This document shows, piece by piece, positions 1-9,296 of a DNA stretch of 64,000 nucleotides. A model generated the notes under the pieces. That model had not been told where the DNA came from and did not search any database. It worked only from the letters and a program-made list of their open reading frames with translations. Within the stretch, counting starts at the first letter, position 1. Each line of letters begins with the position of its first letter. Made by a program: the position numbers and the translations under genes. Origin of the DNA: an uncultured Mycobacterium sp. (GTDB lineage Bacteria > Actinomycetota > Actinomycetes > Mycobacteriales > Mycobacteriaceae); NCBI GenBank assembly GCA_900078375.1, contig FLQS01000025.1, positions 1 through 64,000 on the forward strand, given 5' to 3'.

Positions 1-2513
1 TTGCCGGTGATATCGGTGAGGAGGTGGCGCAGGGCGCGGTCGGTGACCCACGGAGCGGAGCTTGCGGAACGACCATGATCCGGAGCGGAGCTTGCGGAAC
101 GACCATGATCCGGAGCGGAGCTTGCCGGGCTACCGGTCGTCAGCCGGGCGATCTCGGCGAACGCGATCTCGAGTTCGTACAGGGCCTCTGAGCGGCCCTC
201 GTCCACCCGGGGCGCCTGCGATGTGGTGCCGATGAAGCGCCCGGCGAACAGGTACGACAGTGCGGGGTGGCGCTGCCAGTAGGTCAGCAGCGACACCAGC
301 AGGTCCGGCCGGCGCAGCAGCGGTGAGTCGGCCGGGGTGATGCCGCCCAGCGTGATGTGGTTACCGCCGCCGGTGCCGCCATGGGTGCCGTCGACGTCGA
401 ACTGCTCTGTCGAGAGTCGAGCCAGCCGGGCTTCCCGGTAGAGGGTCGCCAGCTGGTCGCGCTGATCGACGAAACTCGTGCTGGGCGCGACGTTGACCTC
501 GATGACACCGGGGTCCGGCGTGACCGACATGGATTCCAGTCGACCGTCGGACGGCGGCCCGTAGCCCTCGATCACCACCGCGCAGCCGACCTCGGCCGCG
601 GCCGCCTCCACCCGGGCGATCAGGTCGACGAAGTGTTCCAGCTCTTCGGTGGGCGGCAGGAAGATGTAGAGCAAGCCATCACGGACCTCGGCCACCATGG
701 CGGTGGTGGGTGCGTCGTCGGCGTCATCCACCGCGGCGTCGGCGCTCTCGCGATCCACCGGCAGCGTCCGTCGTCCGCTGGCGATCGGGTCGGCGGGCGG
801 CGACGGGCGCGGCGGCTGCCAGCTGATCGAGCCCAGCGGAAGCCGCAGTCCGGCTGGCGAGTCACCGTCGAGCAGAACGACGCGGCCGCGACGCAGCCGC
901 CAGTCAGCACTGGCCCAGCCGGTGTCGTCGTCGCGGCGGTGCAGCGGCAGCAGGTAGGCCGCCGGGTCGACCACCGACTCCTCCAAACGGGCCAGCAACT
1001 CCGCGCGGGCAGCCGGAGTGTCGATTTCCAGATCCTCGTCGGGTTCGACCGGATCGCCGGACGGCAGGCGGACCGCCTGGGCCAGCCGGCTCAGCGCATC
1101 CTCGTACGCGGGGCGCACCTGGCTGGCCGGCAGCCCGAGACCGTCAGCGAGCACCGCCAGGACCTGCTGGGCGGCTTCGGGTTCCACCTCGTCGTAATCG
1201 GCAGCCCACGGATCGGCAAGCAGCGCGGGGTCGTTCCACAGCGGCTGGCCGTCGCGACGCCAGTGGATTCCGATCTGCCAGCGCGGCAACGGTTCTCCGG
1301 GATACCACTTGCCCTGGTTGCGCTGCACCAGACCGCCCGGCGCCCACACCGCCTTGAGCCGCGCGGCCAGTACCGATGCGCGTTCCCGCTTGTGCGGGCC
1401 GTCGGCGGCGGTGATCCACTCCTCGTCGACCTGGTTGTCGACCGAGACGAATGTCGGCTCGCCGCCGATGGTCAGCCGGACATCGGCATCGGTCAGCCGC
1501 TCGTCGATGCGGACGCCGAGCGCGTTGATGGCCGCCCATGCCGCATCGGTGTACGGCAGCGTGACACGCGGGTCCTCGTGGACGCGCGTGACGATGTTGG
1601 CGAAGTCCAGGGTGGCCTCGGCCACGCCGGTGGAGCCGGTGATCGGCGCGGCCGACGACGGGTGCGGGGTGGCCGCCAGCGGGATGTGCCCCTCCCCGGC
1701 GAACAGTCCCGAGGTGGGGTCCAGCCCGATCCAGCCGGCGCCGGGGATGTACACCTCGGTCCAGGCGTGCAGATCGGTGAAATCGGCGGCCGGCCCGGAC
1801 GGGCCGTCGAGGGCCTCGATGTCAGAGGACAGCTGCACCAGGTAGCCAGACACGAACCGAGCGGCCAGGCCGAGCCCACGAAGGATCGACACCAGCAGCC
1901 AGGCGGAGTCCCGGCAGGAACCGATCCCGGTCTGCAACGTGAAGTCCGGGGCCTGCACCCCGGGCTCCATCCGCACGCTGTAGCCGACGTCGCCGTTGAC
2001 AGCGCGGTTGAGCGCGACCAGGAAGTCGATGGTCCGGGTGCTTGGAATCGTCCCCGGGTCGCTTCGCTCCTGCCCGCCGGAGGCCCCAACGAAATTGCGC
2101 ACCCAGGACTGCACCAACTCCCCCGGGCCCGAACCTTCTTCGGCCTCGTCGACGGGCCGCAGGTAGGGCTCGAGATCGTCCTTGAGCGCCTTGGGATAGG
2201 TGAACGGGAACGTCTCGGCGTAGTCCTCGATGAAGAAGTCGAACGGGTTGATCACCTTGAGATCGGCGATCAGACCGACCTTGATGGTCAGTTGCCGGGT
2301 TCGGGTGGGAAAGACCAGCCGGGCCAGGAAGTTGCCGAACGCATCCTGTTGCCAGTTGACGAAGTGGTCAGCGGGCTCGACCTCCAGCGAGTACGCCTCG
2401 ATCGGTGTGCGGGAGTGCGGCGCAGGCCGCAGGCGGACAACGTGCGGGTGCACCTCGACCAAGCGGTCAAAGGTGTAGCTGGTGCGGTGCTCCAGCGCCA
2501 CTTTGATACCCAT
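1..2513 (-). CDS. Transglutaminase-like / DUF2126 protein, C-terminus beyond the left edge
   Basis: About 837 codons are visible, read from an ATG at 2513 and continuing past base 1. The N-terminal half has the bacterial transglutaminase N-domain (it opens MGIKVALEHRTSY) followed by a transglutaminase-like core. The likely thiol-protease-type triad is Cys200 (in GSCRDSAW), His249 (in LHAWTEV) and Asp265 (in GLDPTSG). The rest matches DUF2126, including the GGTGGGNHITLGG stretch. Family members such as M. tuberculosis Rv2566 are about 1,100 residues, so roughly 260 residues should lie outside the window. The substrate is unknown; the fold suits peptide or amide bond cleavage or transfer. The odd feature is a 10-residue motif, DHGRSASSAP, repeated near residues 802-826 and encoded by the tandem repeat at 51-125. 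The family call is secure; the function is not known. Confidence 0.88.
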   Translation of the reverse strand, partial: MGIKVALEHRTSYTFDRLVEVHPHVVRLRPAPHSRTPIEAYSLEVEPADHFVNWQQDAFGNFLARLVFPTRTRQLTIKVGLIADLKVINPFDFFIEDYAETFPFTYPKALKDDLEPYLRPVDEAEEGSGPGELVQSWVRNFVGASGGQERSDPGTIPSTRTIDFLVALNRAVNGDVGYSVRMEPGVQAPDFTLQTGIGSCRDSAWLLVSILRGLGLAARFVSGYLVQLSSDIEALDGPSGPAADFTDLHAWTEVYIPGAGWIGLDPTSGLFAGEGHIPLAATPHPSSAAPITGSTGVAEATLDFANIVTRVHEDPRVTLPYTDAAWAAINALGVRIDERLTDADVRLTIGGEPTFVSVDNQVDEEWITAADGPHKRERASVLAARLKAVWAPGGLVQRNQGKWYPGEPLPRWQIGIHWRRDGQPLWNDPALLADPWAADYDEVEPEAAQQVLAVLADGLGLPASQVRPAYEDALSRLAQAVRLPSGDPVEPDEDLEIDTPAARAELLARLEESVVDPAAYLLPLHRRDDDTGWASADWRLRRGRVVLLDGDSPAGLRLPLGSISWQPPRPSPPADPIASGRRTLPVDRESADAAVDDADDAPTTAMVAEVRDGLLYIFLPPTEELEHFVDLIARVEAAAAEVGCAVVIEGYGPPSDGRLESMSVTPDPGVIEVNVAPSTSFVDQRDQLATLYREARLARLSTEQFDVDGTHGGTGGGNHITLGGITPADSPLLRRPDLLVSLLTYWQRHPALSYLFAGRFIGTTSQAPRVDEGRSEALYELEIAFAEIARLTTGSPASSAPDHGRSASSAPDHGRSASSAPWVTDRALRHLLTDITG
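51..125. repeat. In-frame 30-bp tandem repeat (2.5 copies) inside the DUF2126 gene
   Basis: Two identical 30-bp units (51-80 and 81-110) are followed by the first 15 bp of a third (111-125). Each unit begins CGGAGCGGAGCTTGCGGAAC. The unit is a multiple of three and keeps the minus-strand reading frame, adding DHGRSASSAP per copy between the end of one DUF2126 block and the conserved WVTDRALRHLLTD segment. Confidence 0.95.
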
Positions 2514-2582
2514 AGGCCGCTAATCCCATCACACGCCGCGTAGCCGCGCAGGGCACGCGTCGGTTCTACAGGGCGATCTTCT

Positions 2583-3005
2583 TTAACTACGCCTTCCCCC
2601 GTTGGGAAGCACGTCAGACTGCGCGTGCGTTGGCCGGATGGGGAACGCGGGCTGCTCGCTGGGGCCAGTCGTCGCTGTGGTCGTAGGCGTCGCGCTCGAA
2701 GTGGGTGTCGGAGCGGGGCTGTACGTCGGAGGAGGGCTGTACGTCGGCGTGGCGATCGTCGACTGAACCATCGGTGGTCCAGCAGGCGTGGACACCGGCG
2801 GCTCAACAGCAGGCCCGGGGGCGGGCGAGGGAACGATGACGGGGACCGGCGAGCTCGTCTGCGCGGGCGATATCTGCCCCTCGTCGGGAGGGCTCGGCGT
2901 ATACCGCAACATCGCGATCGCCAGACCGAGGACCACGACGCTCAAGATCGTCATCACGATCCCGCGAAGCGAGGTACGTTCCTTCAACTTCTCGATTTTC
3001 GCCAT
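2583..3005 (-). CDS. Small proline/threonine-rich membrane-anchored protein
   Basis: This is a 140-residue protein of unknown function. A charged N-terminus (MAKIEKLKERTS) leads into one hydrophobic helix at about residues 15-35. A low-complexity tail rich in Pro, Ser and Thr then runs to the C-terminus, as expected for a single-pass protein with an extracytoplasmic, cell-wall-spanning tail. I chose the ATG at 3005, which has GGAG about 7 bases upstream; a GTG at 3014 would add three residues. It lies 69 bp downstream of the DUF2126 start codon, on the same strand, and could share a transcript with it. No catalytic motif is visible. Confidence 0.7.
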   Translation of the reverse strand: MAKIEKLKERTSLRGIVMTILSVVVLGLAIAMLRYTPSPPDEGQISPAQTSSPVPVIVPSPAPGPAVEPPVSTPAGPPMVQSTIATPTYSPPPTYSPAPTPTSSATPTTTATTGPSEQPAFPIRPTHAQSDVLPNGGRRS

Positions 3006-3052
3006 CCACTCCACAGGGGCTAGACCCTAGCTGGTTATCAGTGCCGCCGATG

Positions 3053-3976
3053 TCAGCCCCTGCGGCGGCGCGTCTCGTGCCGGCGCCGCACCGCCAGCAC
3101 CACGACTCCGGCCAGGGTGATCCCAACCAGGTTGATCGCCAGCTGGGCCGCTGATTCGGCGGCGACGTCCCACTCCCCGACCGATGCGGCGACGACGGCG
3201 AACCCGGCGGCCGGCACCGTGGTCACCGAGATGAATACTCCAACCAGGGCAGCGGATTTCGCGGACACCAGCGACAGCATGCCCGCGGCGCCGGCCAGCA
3301 GCGCGACGACAAACGACAGCGGTCCGACCTGGAAGATGAAATCGACGTCGGTGAGTTGACGGGTGCTACCCAGCCGAATCCAGCCCAGCGCCTCGCCACC
3401 GAGCACGAACGCGGCGGTGATGGCCATGGCGACCGGGAACCCGACCCACAGCGCGATCGAGGCGCGCCGGGCCAGGTCCAGCCGGCGGCGCACAAGTGCC
3501 ACCGCCAGCGCCGCCAACGGGCCGAACTCGGGACCGACGACCATCGCGCCGACGACGGTGACCGGCGAATCGGTCACCACGCCGACCGCCGCGATCATGC
3601 ACGCAAGGCACAGGAAAAGCAGGAACGTGACGTTGAGCGTCGATTCCTCCCGAGTGCGGGCGGACAGCTCCTCCCACACGATCGCATCGCCCGGATCGCC
3701 CTCGGCCTCCTTCTCGGCACGGTAGGCCGCGTTGGAGACCACGGTGTCGACGAGGTCCAACGTGATCGCCCCGCGGCGGCGTAGGTCCAGTGCTTTGAGG
3801 TCATCGATGACGTCGTTGGCGCTCTCGCGGGCGATGTCCGCGGTGATCTCGTCACCGGCGGGATCCAGTGCGGCGTCCCGGTGCACCACTAGGTGCGCTA
3901 CTCCGGCGTGCCGGCTGAGCACGTCCACCACCTTGTCGCGAAGCTCGACCGGAGCGATCACCCGCAGATGCAGCAC
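3053..3976 (-). CDS. DUF389 family membrane protein
   Basis: The product is 307 residues. The soluble N-terminal part, about 110 residues, opens MLHLRVIAPVEL (GTG start). It is followed by several membrane helices carrying the DUF389 hallmark GAMVVGPEFGPLAALA. The membrane domain ends with a basic Arg-rich tail. Proteins of this family (TIGR00341-like) have no firmly assigned biochemical role. I preferred the GTG at 3976 over an upstream TTG at 4009 because the conserved family N-terminus begins there. The next gene diverges from a GTG at 4018, so both promoters must lie in or around a 41-bp interval. Confidence 0.82.
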   Translation of the reverse strand: MLHLRVIAPVELRDKVVDVLSRHAGVAHLVVHRDAALDPAGDEITADIARESANDVIDDLKALDLRRRGAITLDLVDTVVSNAAYRAEKEAEGDPGDAIVWEELSARTREESTLNVTFLLFLCLACMIAAVGVVTDSPVTVVGAMVVGPEFGPLAALAVALVRRRLDLARRASIALWVGFPVAMAITAAFVLGGEALGWIRLGSTRQLTDVDFIFQVGPLSFVVALLAGAAGMLSLVSAKSAALVGVFISVTTVPAAGFAVVAASVGEWDVAAESAAQLAINLVGITLAGVVVLAVRRRHETRRRRG

Positions 3977-4017
3977 AACCGCGAGACTACTTCGGCACGG
4001 GTGCAACAATCTTCGGT

Positions 4018-4338
4018 GTGGATCGGCCCAAGCCGCGCTGGATACCTGCCCCGCTATGGCCCTGGCTGACTAAGCGCTGGGTCAAAGCACTGCTGGTGCT
4101 CGCGGTGTTCGCGCTCCTCGGCGGGATCTTCATGCTGACCTCCGACCGCAAGGACGCCGCCTTCTGGGCTGGCTACGCCGACGGGCAGCGCTGGGTCGAC
4201 GCGGGCGGCTACCAGGCCCACGAGGAGTCGATCACGACGTACTGCGGCGGACAGGCCGCCAACAAGACTCCCAGCTACCGACGCGGCTGCATCGACGGCG
4301 CGCACAACGCCATGGATGATCTGAAACCGCTTCGCTAG
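4018..4338 (+). CDS. Small single-pass membrane protein of unknown function
   Basis: The 106-residue product has one hydrophobic helix at about residues 23-42, followed by an extracytoplasmic domain of about 60 residues. This domain has two cysteines (YCGG and RGCIDG) that could pair, and aromatic FWAGYADGQRW and YRRG segments. It starts at GTG 4018, divergent from the DUF389 gene. Its TAG stop overlaps the stop codon of the convergent mmpL gene in a shared CTAG at 4335-4338. No domain is recognised. Confidence 0.68.
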   Translation: MDRPKPRWIPAPLWPWLTKRWVKALLVLAVFALLGGIFMLTSDRKDAAFWAGYADGQRWVDAGGYQAHEESITTYCGGQAANKTPSYRRGCIDGAHNAMDDLKPLR

Positions 4339-7232
4339 GACTGAGATTCGACCGAGATCGGTTCGGTGTTCGCCACCGCGGGCCTCGGCCACGGACTCGG
4401 CACCGGACGCGGGCGCACCCGCTGCGGCCACCAGAACCAGCGACCCAACAGCGCGGCGATCGACGGTGTCATGAACGACCGGATCACCAACGTATCGACC
4501 AGCAAACCCATACCGATGGTCGTGCCGACCTGCGCCAGGATCGTCAGCTCACTGAAGGCCATCGCCGCCATCGTCACCGCGAACACCAGCCCGGCCGACG
4601 TGACCACCGAGCCACTGCCGCCCATCGCCCGGATGATGCCGGTGCGCAGTCCGGCCGGGATCTCCTCCTTGAGGCGGGCCACCAGCAGCAGGTTGTAGTC
4701 CGACCCGACCGCCAGCAGGATGATGACGGCCATGATCAGCACCATCCAGTGCAGCGGCCGGCCGATCAGGTCCTGCCAGATCAGCACCGACAGGCCGAAT
4801 GACGTGCCCAGTGACAACACCACCGTGCCCACGATCACCGCGGAGGCCACCACGGCCCGGGTGATGATCAGCATGATGATGAAGATCAGGCACAGGGCTG
4901 CCACACCGGCGATCAGAATGTCGTAGTCGGCGCTGTCCTGCATGTCCTTGTAGCTGGCCGCGGTTCCGGCGAGGTAGATCTTGGACCCCTCCAGCGGAGT
5001 GCCCTTGATCGCCTCGAACGCCGCGTTCTTGATCGGGTCGATATGGGTGAGGCCTTCCGGCGACATCGGATCACCCTCGTGAGAGATGATGAACCGCACC
5101 GCTTTTCCGTCCGGCGACAAGAACATCTTCATGCCGCGCTTGAAGTCCGGATTGTCGAACGCCTCAGGCGGAAGGTAGAACGAGTCGTCGTTCTTGGCCT
5201 CGTCGAACGCCTTGCCCATCGCGCTCTGGTTGTCCTGCATGGCCGCGATCTGGTCCTGCTGGCCGGACTGGGTGCTCTGCAGGGTCAGCTGCATGGTCTT
5301 CATCGACCGCATGGTGTCGATCATCGGCGGCATCAGCGTGCGCATCTGGGCCGTGAGCAGGTCCAGCTTGTGCAGATCCGGCACCAGGGTCTGGAAGTCG
5401 TCGGTCATCGTGTCGATGCCGTCGAGGGTGTCGAACACCGACCGGATCGACCAGCACATCGGGATGTCGTAGCAGTGCGGTTCCCAGTACAGATAATTGC
5501 GGATCGGCCGGAAGAAGTCGTCGAAGTTGGCGATGTTGTCACGCAATGACTGGATGTCGGCCAGCGTCACGTCCATCTTGCCGACCATGCTGTGGGTGAC
5601 GGCGTTGAGGTCGCCCAGCAGGTTGTACATCTGCGTCATCGTGTCGATGGACACCTGCATGTCGTCGCCCATTTTGAGCAGATCCTTCATGCGGTCCTGC
5701 ATGTAGGACTGATTCAGCGTCTGTGTGGTGCCCTGCATGCCCAGCAGGAACGGGATCGAGCTGTGCTCGATCGGGGTGCCCAACGGCCGCGTGATGGTCT
5801 GCACCCGCCCGATGCCCGGGGTATGGAAGATGGCCTTGGCCACCCGGTCGATGACCAGGAAGTCCGCCGAGTTGCGCAGGTCGTGATCGCTCTGCAGCAT
5901 CAGCAATTCGGGGCTCAGGCGAGCTTCGGGGAAGTGTCGCTCAGCGGCCGCGAATCCTTCGCTGGCGGGGATGTCCGGCGGCAGGTAGTGCCGGTCGTTG
6001 TAGTCGGTGTGGTAACCGGGCAGCGCGATCAGCCCGATCAAGCAGACGAAAGTCGTCGCGACCAGGATCGGTCCGGGCCAGCGCACCACGGCCGTGCCGA
6101 TGCGCCGCCAAAAGCGTTCGCGTGACGCCCGTTTGGGCTCCAGCAGCCCGAACCGGCTGGCCGCGGTGACGACAGCGGGACCAAGCGTCATTGCGGCGGC
6201 GACCACCACCACCATGCCGACGAACAGTGGCACACCCATCGAGCTGAACATCGGGCTGCGGGTGAAGTGCAGGCAGAACAACGCACCGGCAATGGTCATG
6301 CCGGACCCGACGATCACATGGCCGGTGCCGTGATACATCTCGTAATAGGCGGCCTCTTTGTCGGCACCCTTACTTCGCGCCTCCTGATAACGGCCGAACA
6401 GGAAGATCACATAGTCGGTACCGGCCGCGATCGCCACCATCACGAGCAGGTTGACCGCGAACGTCGACAGCCCGATCAGGTGGTGATAGCCCAGGAAGGC
6501 CACCACGCCACGAGCCGCCGCCAGTTCGAGGAAGACCATGAACAACGCCACCAGCACGGTGACGATCGAGCGGTAGACGAACAGCAGCATCACGGTGATG
6601 ACGCCGAACGTCAGGCCGGTGATGATCTTGAGGCTTCGGTCACCGGCGATGTGGGTGTCGTTGATCAGCGCCGAGGATCCGGTGACGTACGCCTTGATCC
6701 CGGCCGGCGGGGGCACGCTCTCGACGATCTGCTTGACGGCTTCGACCGACTCGTTGGCCAGCCCCTCACCCATGTTGCCGGCCAGATAGGCCTGCACGTA
6801 GGCGGACTTGCCGTCGGCGCTCTGCGACCCGGCCGCGGTCAGCGGGTCGCTCCAGAAATCCTGAATGTGCTCGACGTGCGCCTTGTCGGCCTCGAGCTTC
6901 TTGACGATCTCGTTGTAGTACTGGTGCGCGGCGTCACCGAGGGGCTGATCGCTCTCCAACACGATCATCACCGAGGTGTTCGACTTGAACTCCTGGAACG
7001 TCGTGCCGATGGTGCTCATCGCGATCGACGAGGGCGCATCGGTCGCCGCCATCGGCACCGACTGCGCCTGGCCGACCACCTCGACCTGCGGCACCACGAT
7101 GTTGGTGACGACGGTGAGCGCCAGCCAGCCCAGGATGATCGGGACGGACAGCCAGCGAACCCATTGGGCAATGTGCGGGCGCTTGCCGTGTTCGTCAGTG
7201 CGCGGCTTGTCGCCCTTGTTCAGTGTGATCAT
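4335..7232 (-). CDS. MmpL family RND transporter (MmpL4/MmpL5-like)
   Basis: This is a 965-residue RND-superfamily protein with the MmpL layout: one N-terminal helix, a periplasmic porter loop, helices 2-6 (with GTDYVIFLFGRYQEAR), a second large loop, and a C-terminal helix bundle (with VGSDYNLLLVARLKEE). The second loop holds a long Met/Gln/Asp-rich helical stretch (about residues 490-680). This is the coiled-coil insertion seen in the MmpL4/MmpL5 subgroup, which exports siderophores or glycopeptidolipid-type lipids. It overlaps the upstream mmpS by 4 bp (ATGA, 7229-7232), so the two are translationally coupled partners. The cargo cannot be told from sequence. Confidence 0.93.
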   Translation of the reverse strand: MITLNKGDKPRTDEHGKRPHIAQWVRWLSVPIILGWLALTVVTNIVVPQVEVVGQAQSVPMAATDAPSSIAMSTIGTTFQEFKSNTSVMIVLESDQPLGDAAHQYYNEIVKKLEADKAHVEHIQDFWSDPLTAAGSQSADGKSAYVQAYLAGNMGEGLANESVEAVKQIVESVPPPAGIKAYVTGSSALINDTHIAGDRSLKIITGLTFGVITVMLLFVYRSIVTVLVALFMVFLELAAARGVVAFLGYHHLIGLSTFAVNLLVMVAIAAGTDYVIFLFGRYQEARSKGADKEAAYYEMYHGTGHVIVGSGMTIAGALFCLHFTRSPMFSSMGVPLFVGMVVVVAAAMTLGPAVVTAASRFGLLEPKRASRERFWRRIGTAVVRWPGPILVATTFVCLIGLIALPGYHTDYNDRHYLPPDIPASEGFAAAERHFPEARLSPELLMLQSDHDLRNSADFLVIDRVAKAIFHTPGIGRVQTITRPLGTPIEHSSIPFLLGMQGTTQTLNQSYMQDRMKDLLKMGDDMQVSIDTMTQMYNLLGDLNAVTHSMVGKMDVTLADIQSLRDNIANFDDFFRPIRNYLYWEPHCYDIPMCWSIRSVFDTLDGIDTMTDDFQTLVPDLHKLDLLTAQMRTLMPPMIDTMRSMKTMQLTLQSTQSGQQDQIAAMQDNQSAMGKAFDEAKNDDSFYLPPEAFDNPDFKRGMKMFLSPDGKAVRFIISHEGDPMSPEGLTHIDPIKNAAFEAIKGTPLEGSKIYLAGTAASYKDMQDSADYDILIAGVAALCLIFIIMLIITRAVVASAVIVGTVVLSLGTSFGLSVLIWQDLIGRPLHWMVLIMAVIILLAVGSDYNLLLVARLKEEIPAGLRTGIIRAMGGSGSVVTSAGLVFAVTMAAMAFSELTILAQVGTTIGMGLLVDTLVIRSFMTPSIAALLGRWFWWPQRVRPRPVPSPWPRPAVANTEPISVESQS

Positions 7233-7780
7233 GCGGACTTGACCAGGCAGAAGGTCTGGGCGTTCACCCCGGTCGAGGTCTTCTCATCCTTGAGTTCGCC
7301 GTTCACCGTGATCCGGCAGCCGATGCTGTCAGTGTCGCCTTGGGCGACGATGTTGGCCGAGGCTGCCGGCGCGGTGGTCGTCAAGGTCAGAGACCACGGA
7401 AGGGTGACGTCCCGCGCGATCTGCGGCTGGGCGTCCAAATCGAGATAGTTGATGGTCGCGACGGCTCCCGGCGGGCCGTAGATCTCGTACACGACGGTCT
7501 TCGGGTTGAACGGCTTGGTGTCGTTGGCCAGCCCACTGCCCGGGCGGGTCAGCTCGGTCTTGCCGAACACACCGTGCAGGCGGAACACACCGAACGCGGC
7601 GACGGCGACCACGAGAAGGATCACGACGGGCAGCCACACCTTGCGCAGCAGCGTCATCGGTCCACCGCGCCGTTTGGTGCGGTGACCGGCGGGTTGGGGC
7701 TTCTGCTGGTCCGGGCCGGCCTGGGCGTCGTTGTCTGTCGACGCACCTTCCGAGGTGTAGGTCTGGCTCTCCGTGGTCAT
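7229..7780 (-). CDS. MmpS family accessory protein
   Basis: The 183-residue product has a charged cytoplasmic N-terminus, one membrane helix (about residues 48-68) and a periplasmic MmpS core. Recognisable segments are VVYEIYGPPGAVATINYLD, LPWSLTLTTT and the C-terminal CRITVNGELKDEKTS ... AQTFCLVKSA, with its two cysteines. MmpS proteins work with the adjacent MmpL in lipid or siderophore export. ATG start at 7780, preceded by a very purine-rich GGAAGGGGGG Shine-Dalgarno region. A standalone acyltransferase gene lies upstream on the same strand, which could supply an acylated substrate. Confidence 0.93.
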   Translation of the reverse strand: MTTESQTYTSEGASTDNDAQAGPDQQKPQPAGHRTKRRGGPMTLLRKVWLPVVILLVVAVAAFGVFRLHGVFGKTELTRPGSGLANDTKPFNPKTVVYEIYGPPGAVATINYLDLDAQPQIARDVTLPWSLTLTTTAPAASANIVAQGDTDSIGCRITVNGELKDEKTSTGVNAQTFCLVKSA

Positions 7781-7848
7781 GACCCGCCCCCCTTCCGGCC
7801 TTGCAGTTCAGCCTGTCGATTCACCGCGGCTGCATTTAGCACCGCTAC

Positions 7849-7898
7849 ATAGTAGGACTAACGGATCTCGTCAGCATAACCCGTGTGATGAGCCTCAT
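7849..7898 (-). promoter_or_regulatory. Putative promoter region of mmpS-mmpL
   Basis: In the 157-bp gap upstream of mmpS, the minus strand has a TACTAT -10-like hexamer at 7849-7854. An 11-bp perfect palindrome, ATGAGCCTCAT, lies further upstream at 7888-7898. No good -35 is visible. The palindrome may be an operator, but no regulator gene is adjacent. Confidence 0.35.
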
Positions 7899-7937
7899 GG
7901 GTCAGGAAAAGTTCCGGCGGCCGTCACAGCACCCCGG

Positions 7938-9278
7938 CTATTCGAGCGTGGCGGTGAGCCCGAATTCGTCGAGCACCTGCGCGAACGCGGCCTTCAGCTG
8001 GTCCTTGCTGTTCGGGCCGCCGGGCCGCCACGACGACAGCGAGAGCGAGACTTTTCCATTGACCTGGGCGGATGCCAGAAACAACATGCCGCCGAGCCGA
8101 TCGAGGATGTCAGCGGTGGTCCTGGACTCGATCTGCCGCACGACGAGGCATTCGGCGTCGGTGCCGTCGGGCCGGTTCGCCGAGGCGTCCAGCTTCCCGA
8201 GGTTGGAGCAGCCGACCGGGGCGCCCGCGCCCAGTGCCATCCCCTCGAGCCGGCGCGCCAGACCGGCTGGCACCAGCGGCGCCAGCGCCACCGGGCCCAG
8301 CAGCTCGAAGCGCGCCTCGGACAGCGCCGCGAGGTTTCGCTTCAGCTCGGCGCGCACGTCCCGCAGGCTCGCCGTGACGTCGGAGGGGTCGATCATCAGC
8401 GTCATCCCGGTCAGTGCGTTGGCCCTGGTATCACCCTCGGTGCGTTCGCTGACCGGGAACTGCAGCCTCACCAGGCCGCTGTCCTCGACCCGGCCGAAGA
8501 CCTGGCCGACCTTCGCACCGATGCCGGCGAACAGCGAATTACTGGTTCCGCCAAGGCTTTCCATGCGACTCTGCCACTGAGCCTCGTCGACGTAGGCCGC
8601 CACCGACGGCACGGTGACCAATGCCGCACCGTCGAGCTTGGTGGGCGACGGGCCCGAGCGGCCGGCCGACGAGGCGATGTCCTTGGCGTTGTTCCTGGCC
8701 AGCTTGATCGCGGCGACGACCGCCTTGGCGATGTCGGGAATCGCGCGCACGAACTGTGCCGCGTCCTGGCGCAGCGCCTGGCCTCGGGTGCGCGCACCCG
8801 GTTGCGGGTAGCCCAGCTCCCACGTTTCGCCACGGGCGGCCCGGCTTATCGCCTGCGTGAGCGCGAGGCCGTCGCAGACCGTGTGCGAGGCGATCAGCGT
8901 GATCGCGGCCCCGCCTTCGGTCAGCGGCTGCACCGCCACCCGCCAGGACGGCCCGGTCTCCGGATCGATCGGGATGCGCAGCTGCTCGTCCAACCAGGCC
9001 ATCGCCTCGACACGGGGGCGAGTGGTCGCGGCGAGGTCGATATCGGCGGGCCCCCGCCAGGTCACCCAGCGGTCCCGCGCGAACGGTAGCGGCGACCTCT
9101 CGACCCGGCGCCCCAGCAGGCCGTGGCCCAGGTTGTGGTGGAACCGGCGCACCGCGTCGAGGTCGACGGGATGGTCGTAGATCCAGCCATATTGGGCGAG
9201 CGGTCCACGACCGAGCGCCCGCAGTCCGAGGAAGGATCCCTGATCGATGTACGCCAGCGTGGAGTCCACGCTCGGCAT
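7938..9278 (-). CDS. Standalone condensation-type acyltransferase (PapA / WS-DGAT-like fold)
   Basis: The 446-residue protein resembles CoA-dependent acyltransferases of the condensation superfamily. The expected HxxxDG catalytic motif is HTVCDG at residues 132-137. A second conserved segment is MTLMIDPSDV, and PVGCSNLGKLD near the C-terminus matches the latch-type region of such enzymes. No carrier or adenylation domain is fused. In mycobacteria, standalone members such as PapA proteins esterify trehalose or phthiocerol-type lipids. Here the neighbour is an MmpS/MmpL exporter 157 bp downstream on the same strand, so a role in making an exported lipid is plausible but inferred. The ATG at 9278 has no clear Shine-Dalgarno. 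Confidence 0.72.
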   Translation of the reverse strand: MPSVDSTLAYIDQGSFLGLRALGRGPLAQYGWIYDHPVDLDAVRRFHHNLGHGLLGRRVERSPLPFARDRWVTWRGPADIDLAATTRPRVEAMAWLDEQLRIPIDPETGPSWRVAVQPLTEGGAAITLIASHTVCDGLALTQAISRAARGETWELGYPQPGARTRGQALRQDAAQFVRAIPDIAKAVVAAIKLARNNAKDIASSAGRSGPSPTKLDGAALVTVPSVAAYVDEAQWQSRMESLGGTSNSLFAGIGAKVGQVFGRVEDSGLVRLQFPVSERTEGDTRANALTGMTLMIDPSDVTASLRDVRAELKRNLAALSEARFELLGPVALAPLVPAGLARRLEGMALGAGAPVGCSNLGKLDASANRPDGTDAECLVVRQIESRTTADILDRLGGMLFLASAQVNGKVSLSLSSWRPGGPNSKDQLKAAFAQVLDEFGLTATLE

Positions 9279-9296
9279 TTTACTCAGGTGGCGCTA

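Noticed and set aside
51..125. CRISPR array
   Set aside because: The repeats are directly adjacent with no spacers, only 2.5 copies, and in frame within a gene.
357..2543. 728-codon plus-strand open frame
   Set aside because: It lies antisense to the DUF2126 gene, has no recognisable domain and arises from GC-rich third positions of the minus-strand gene.
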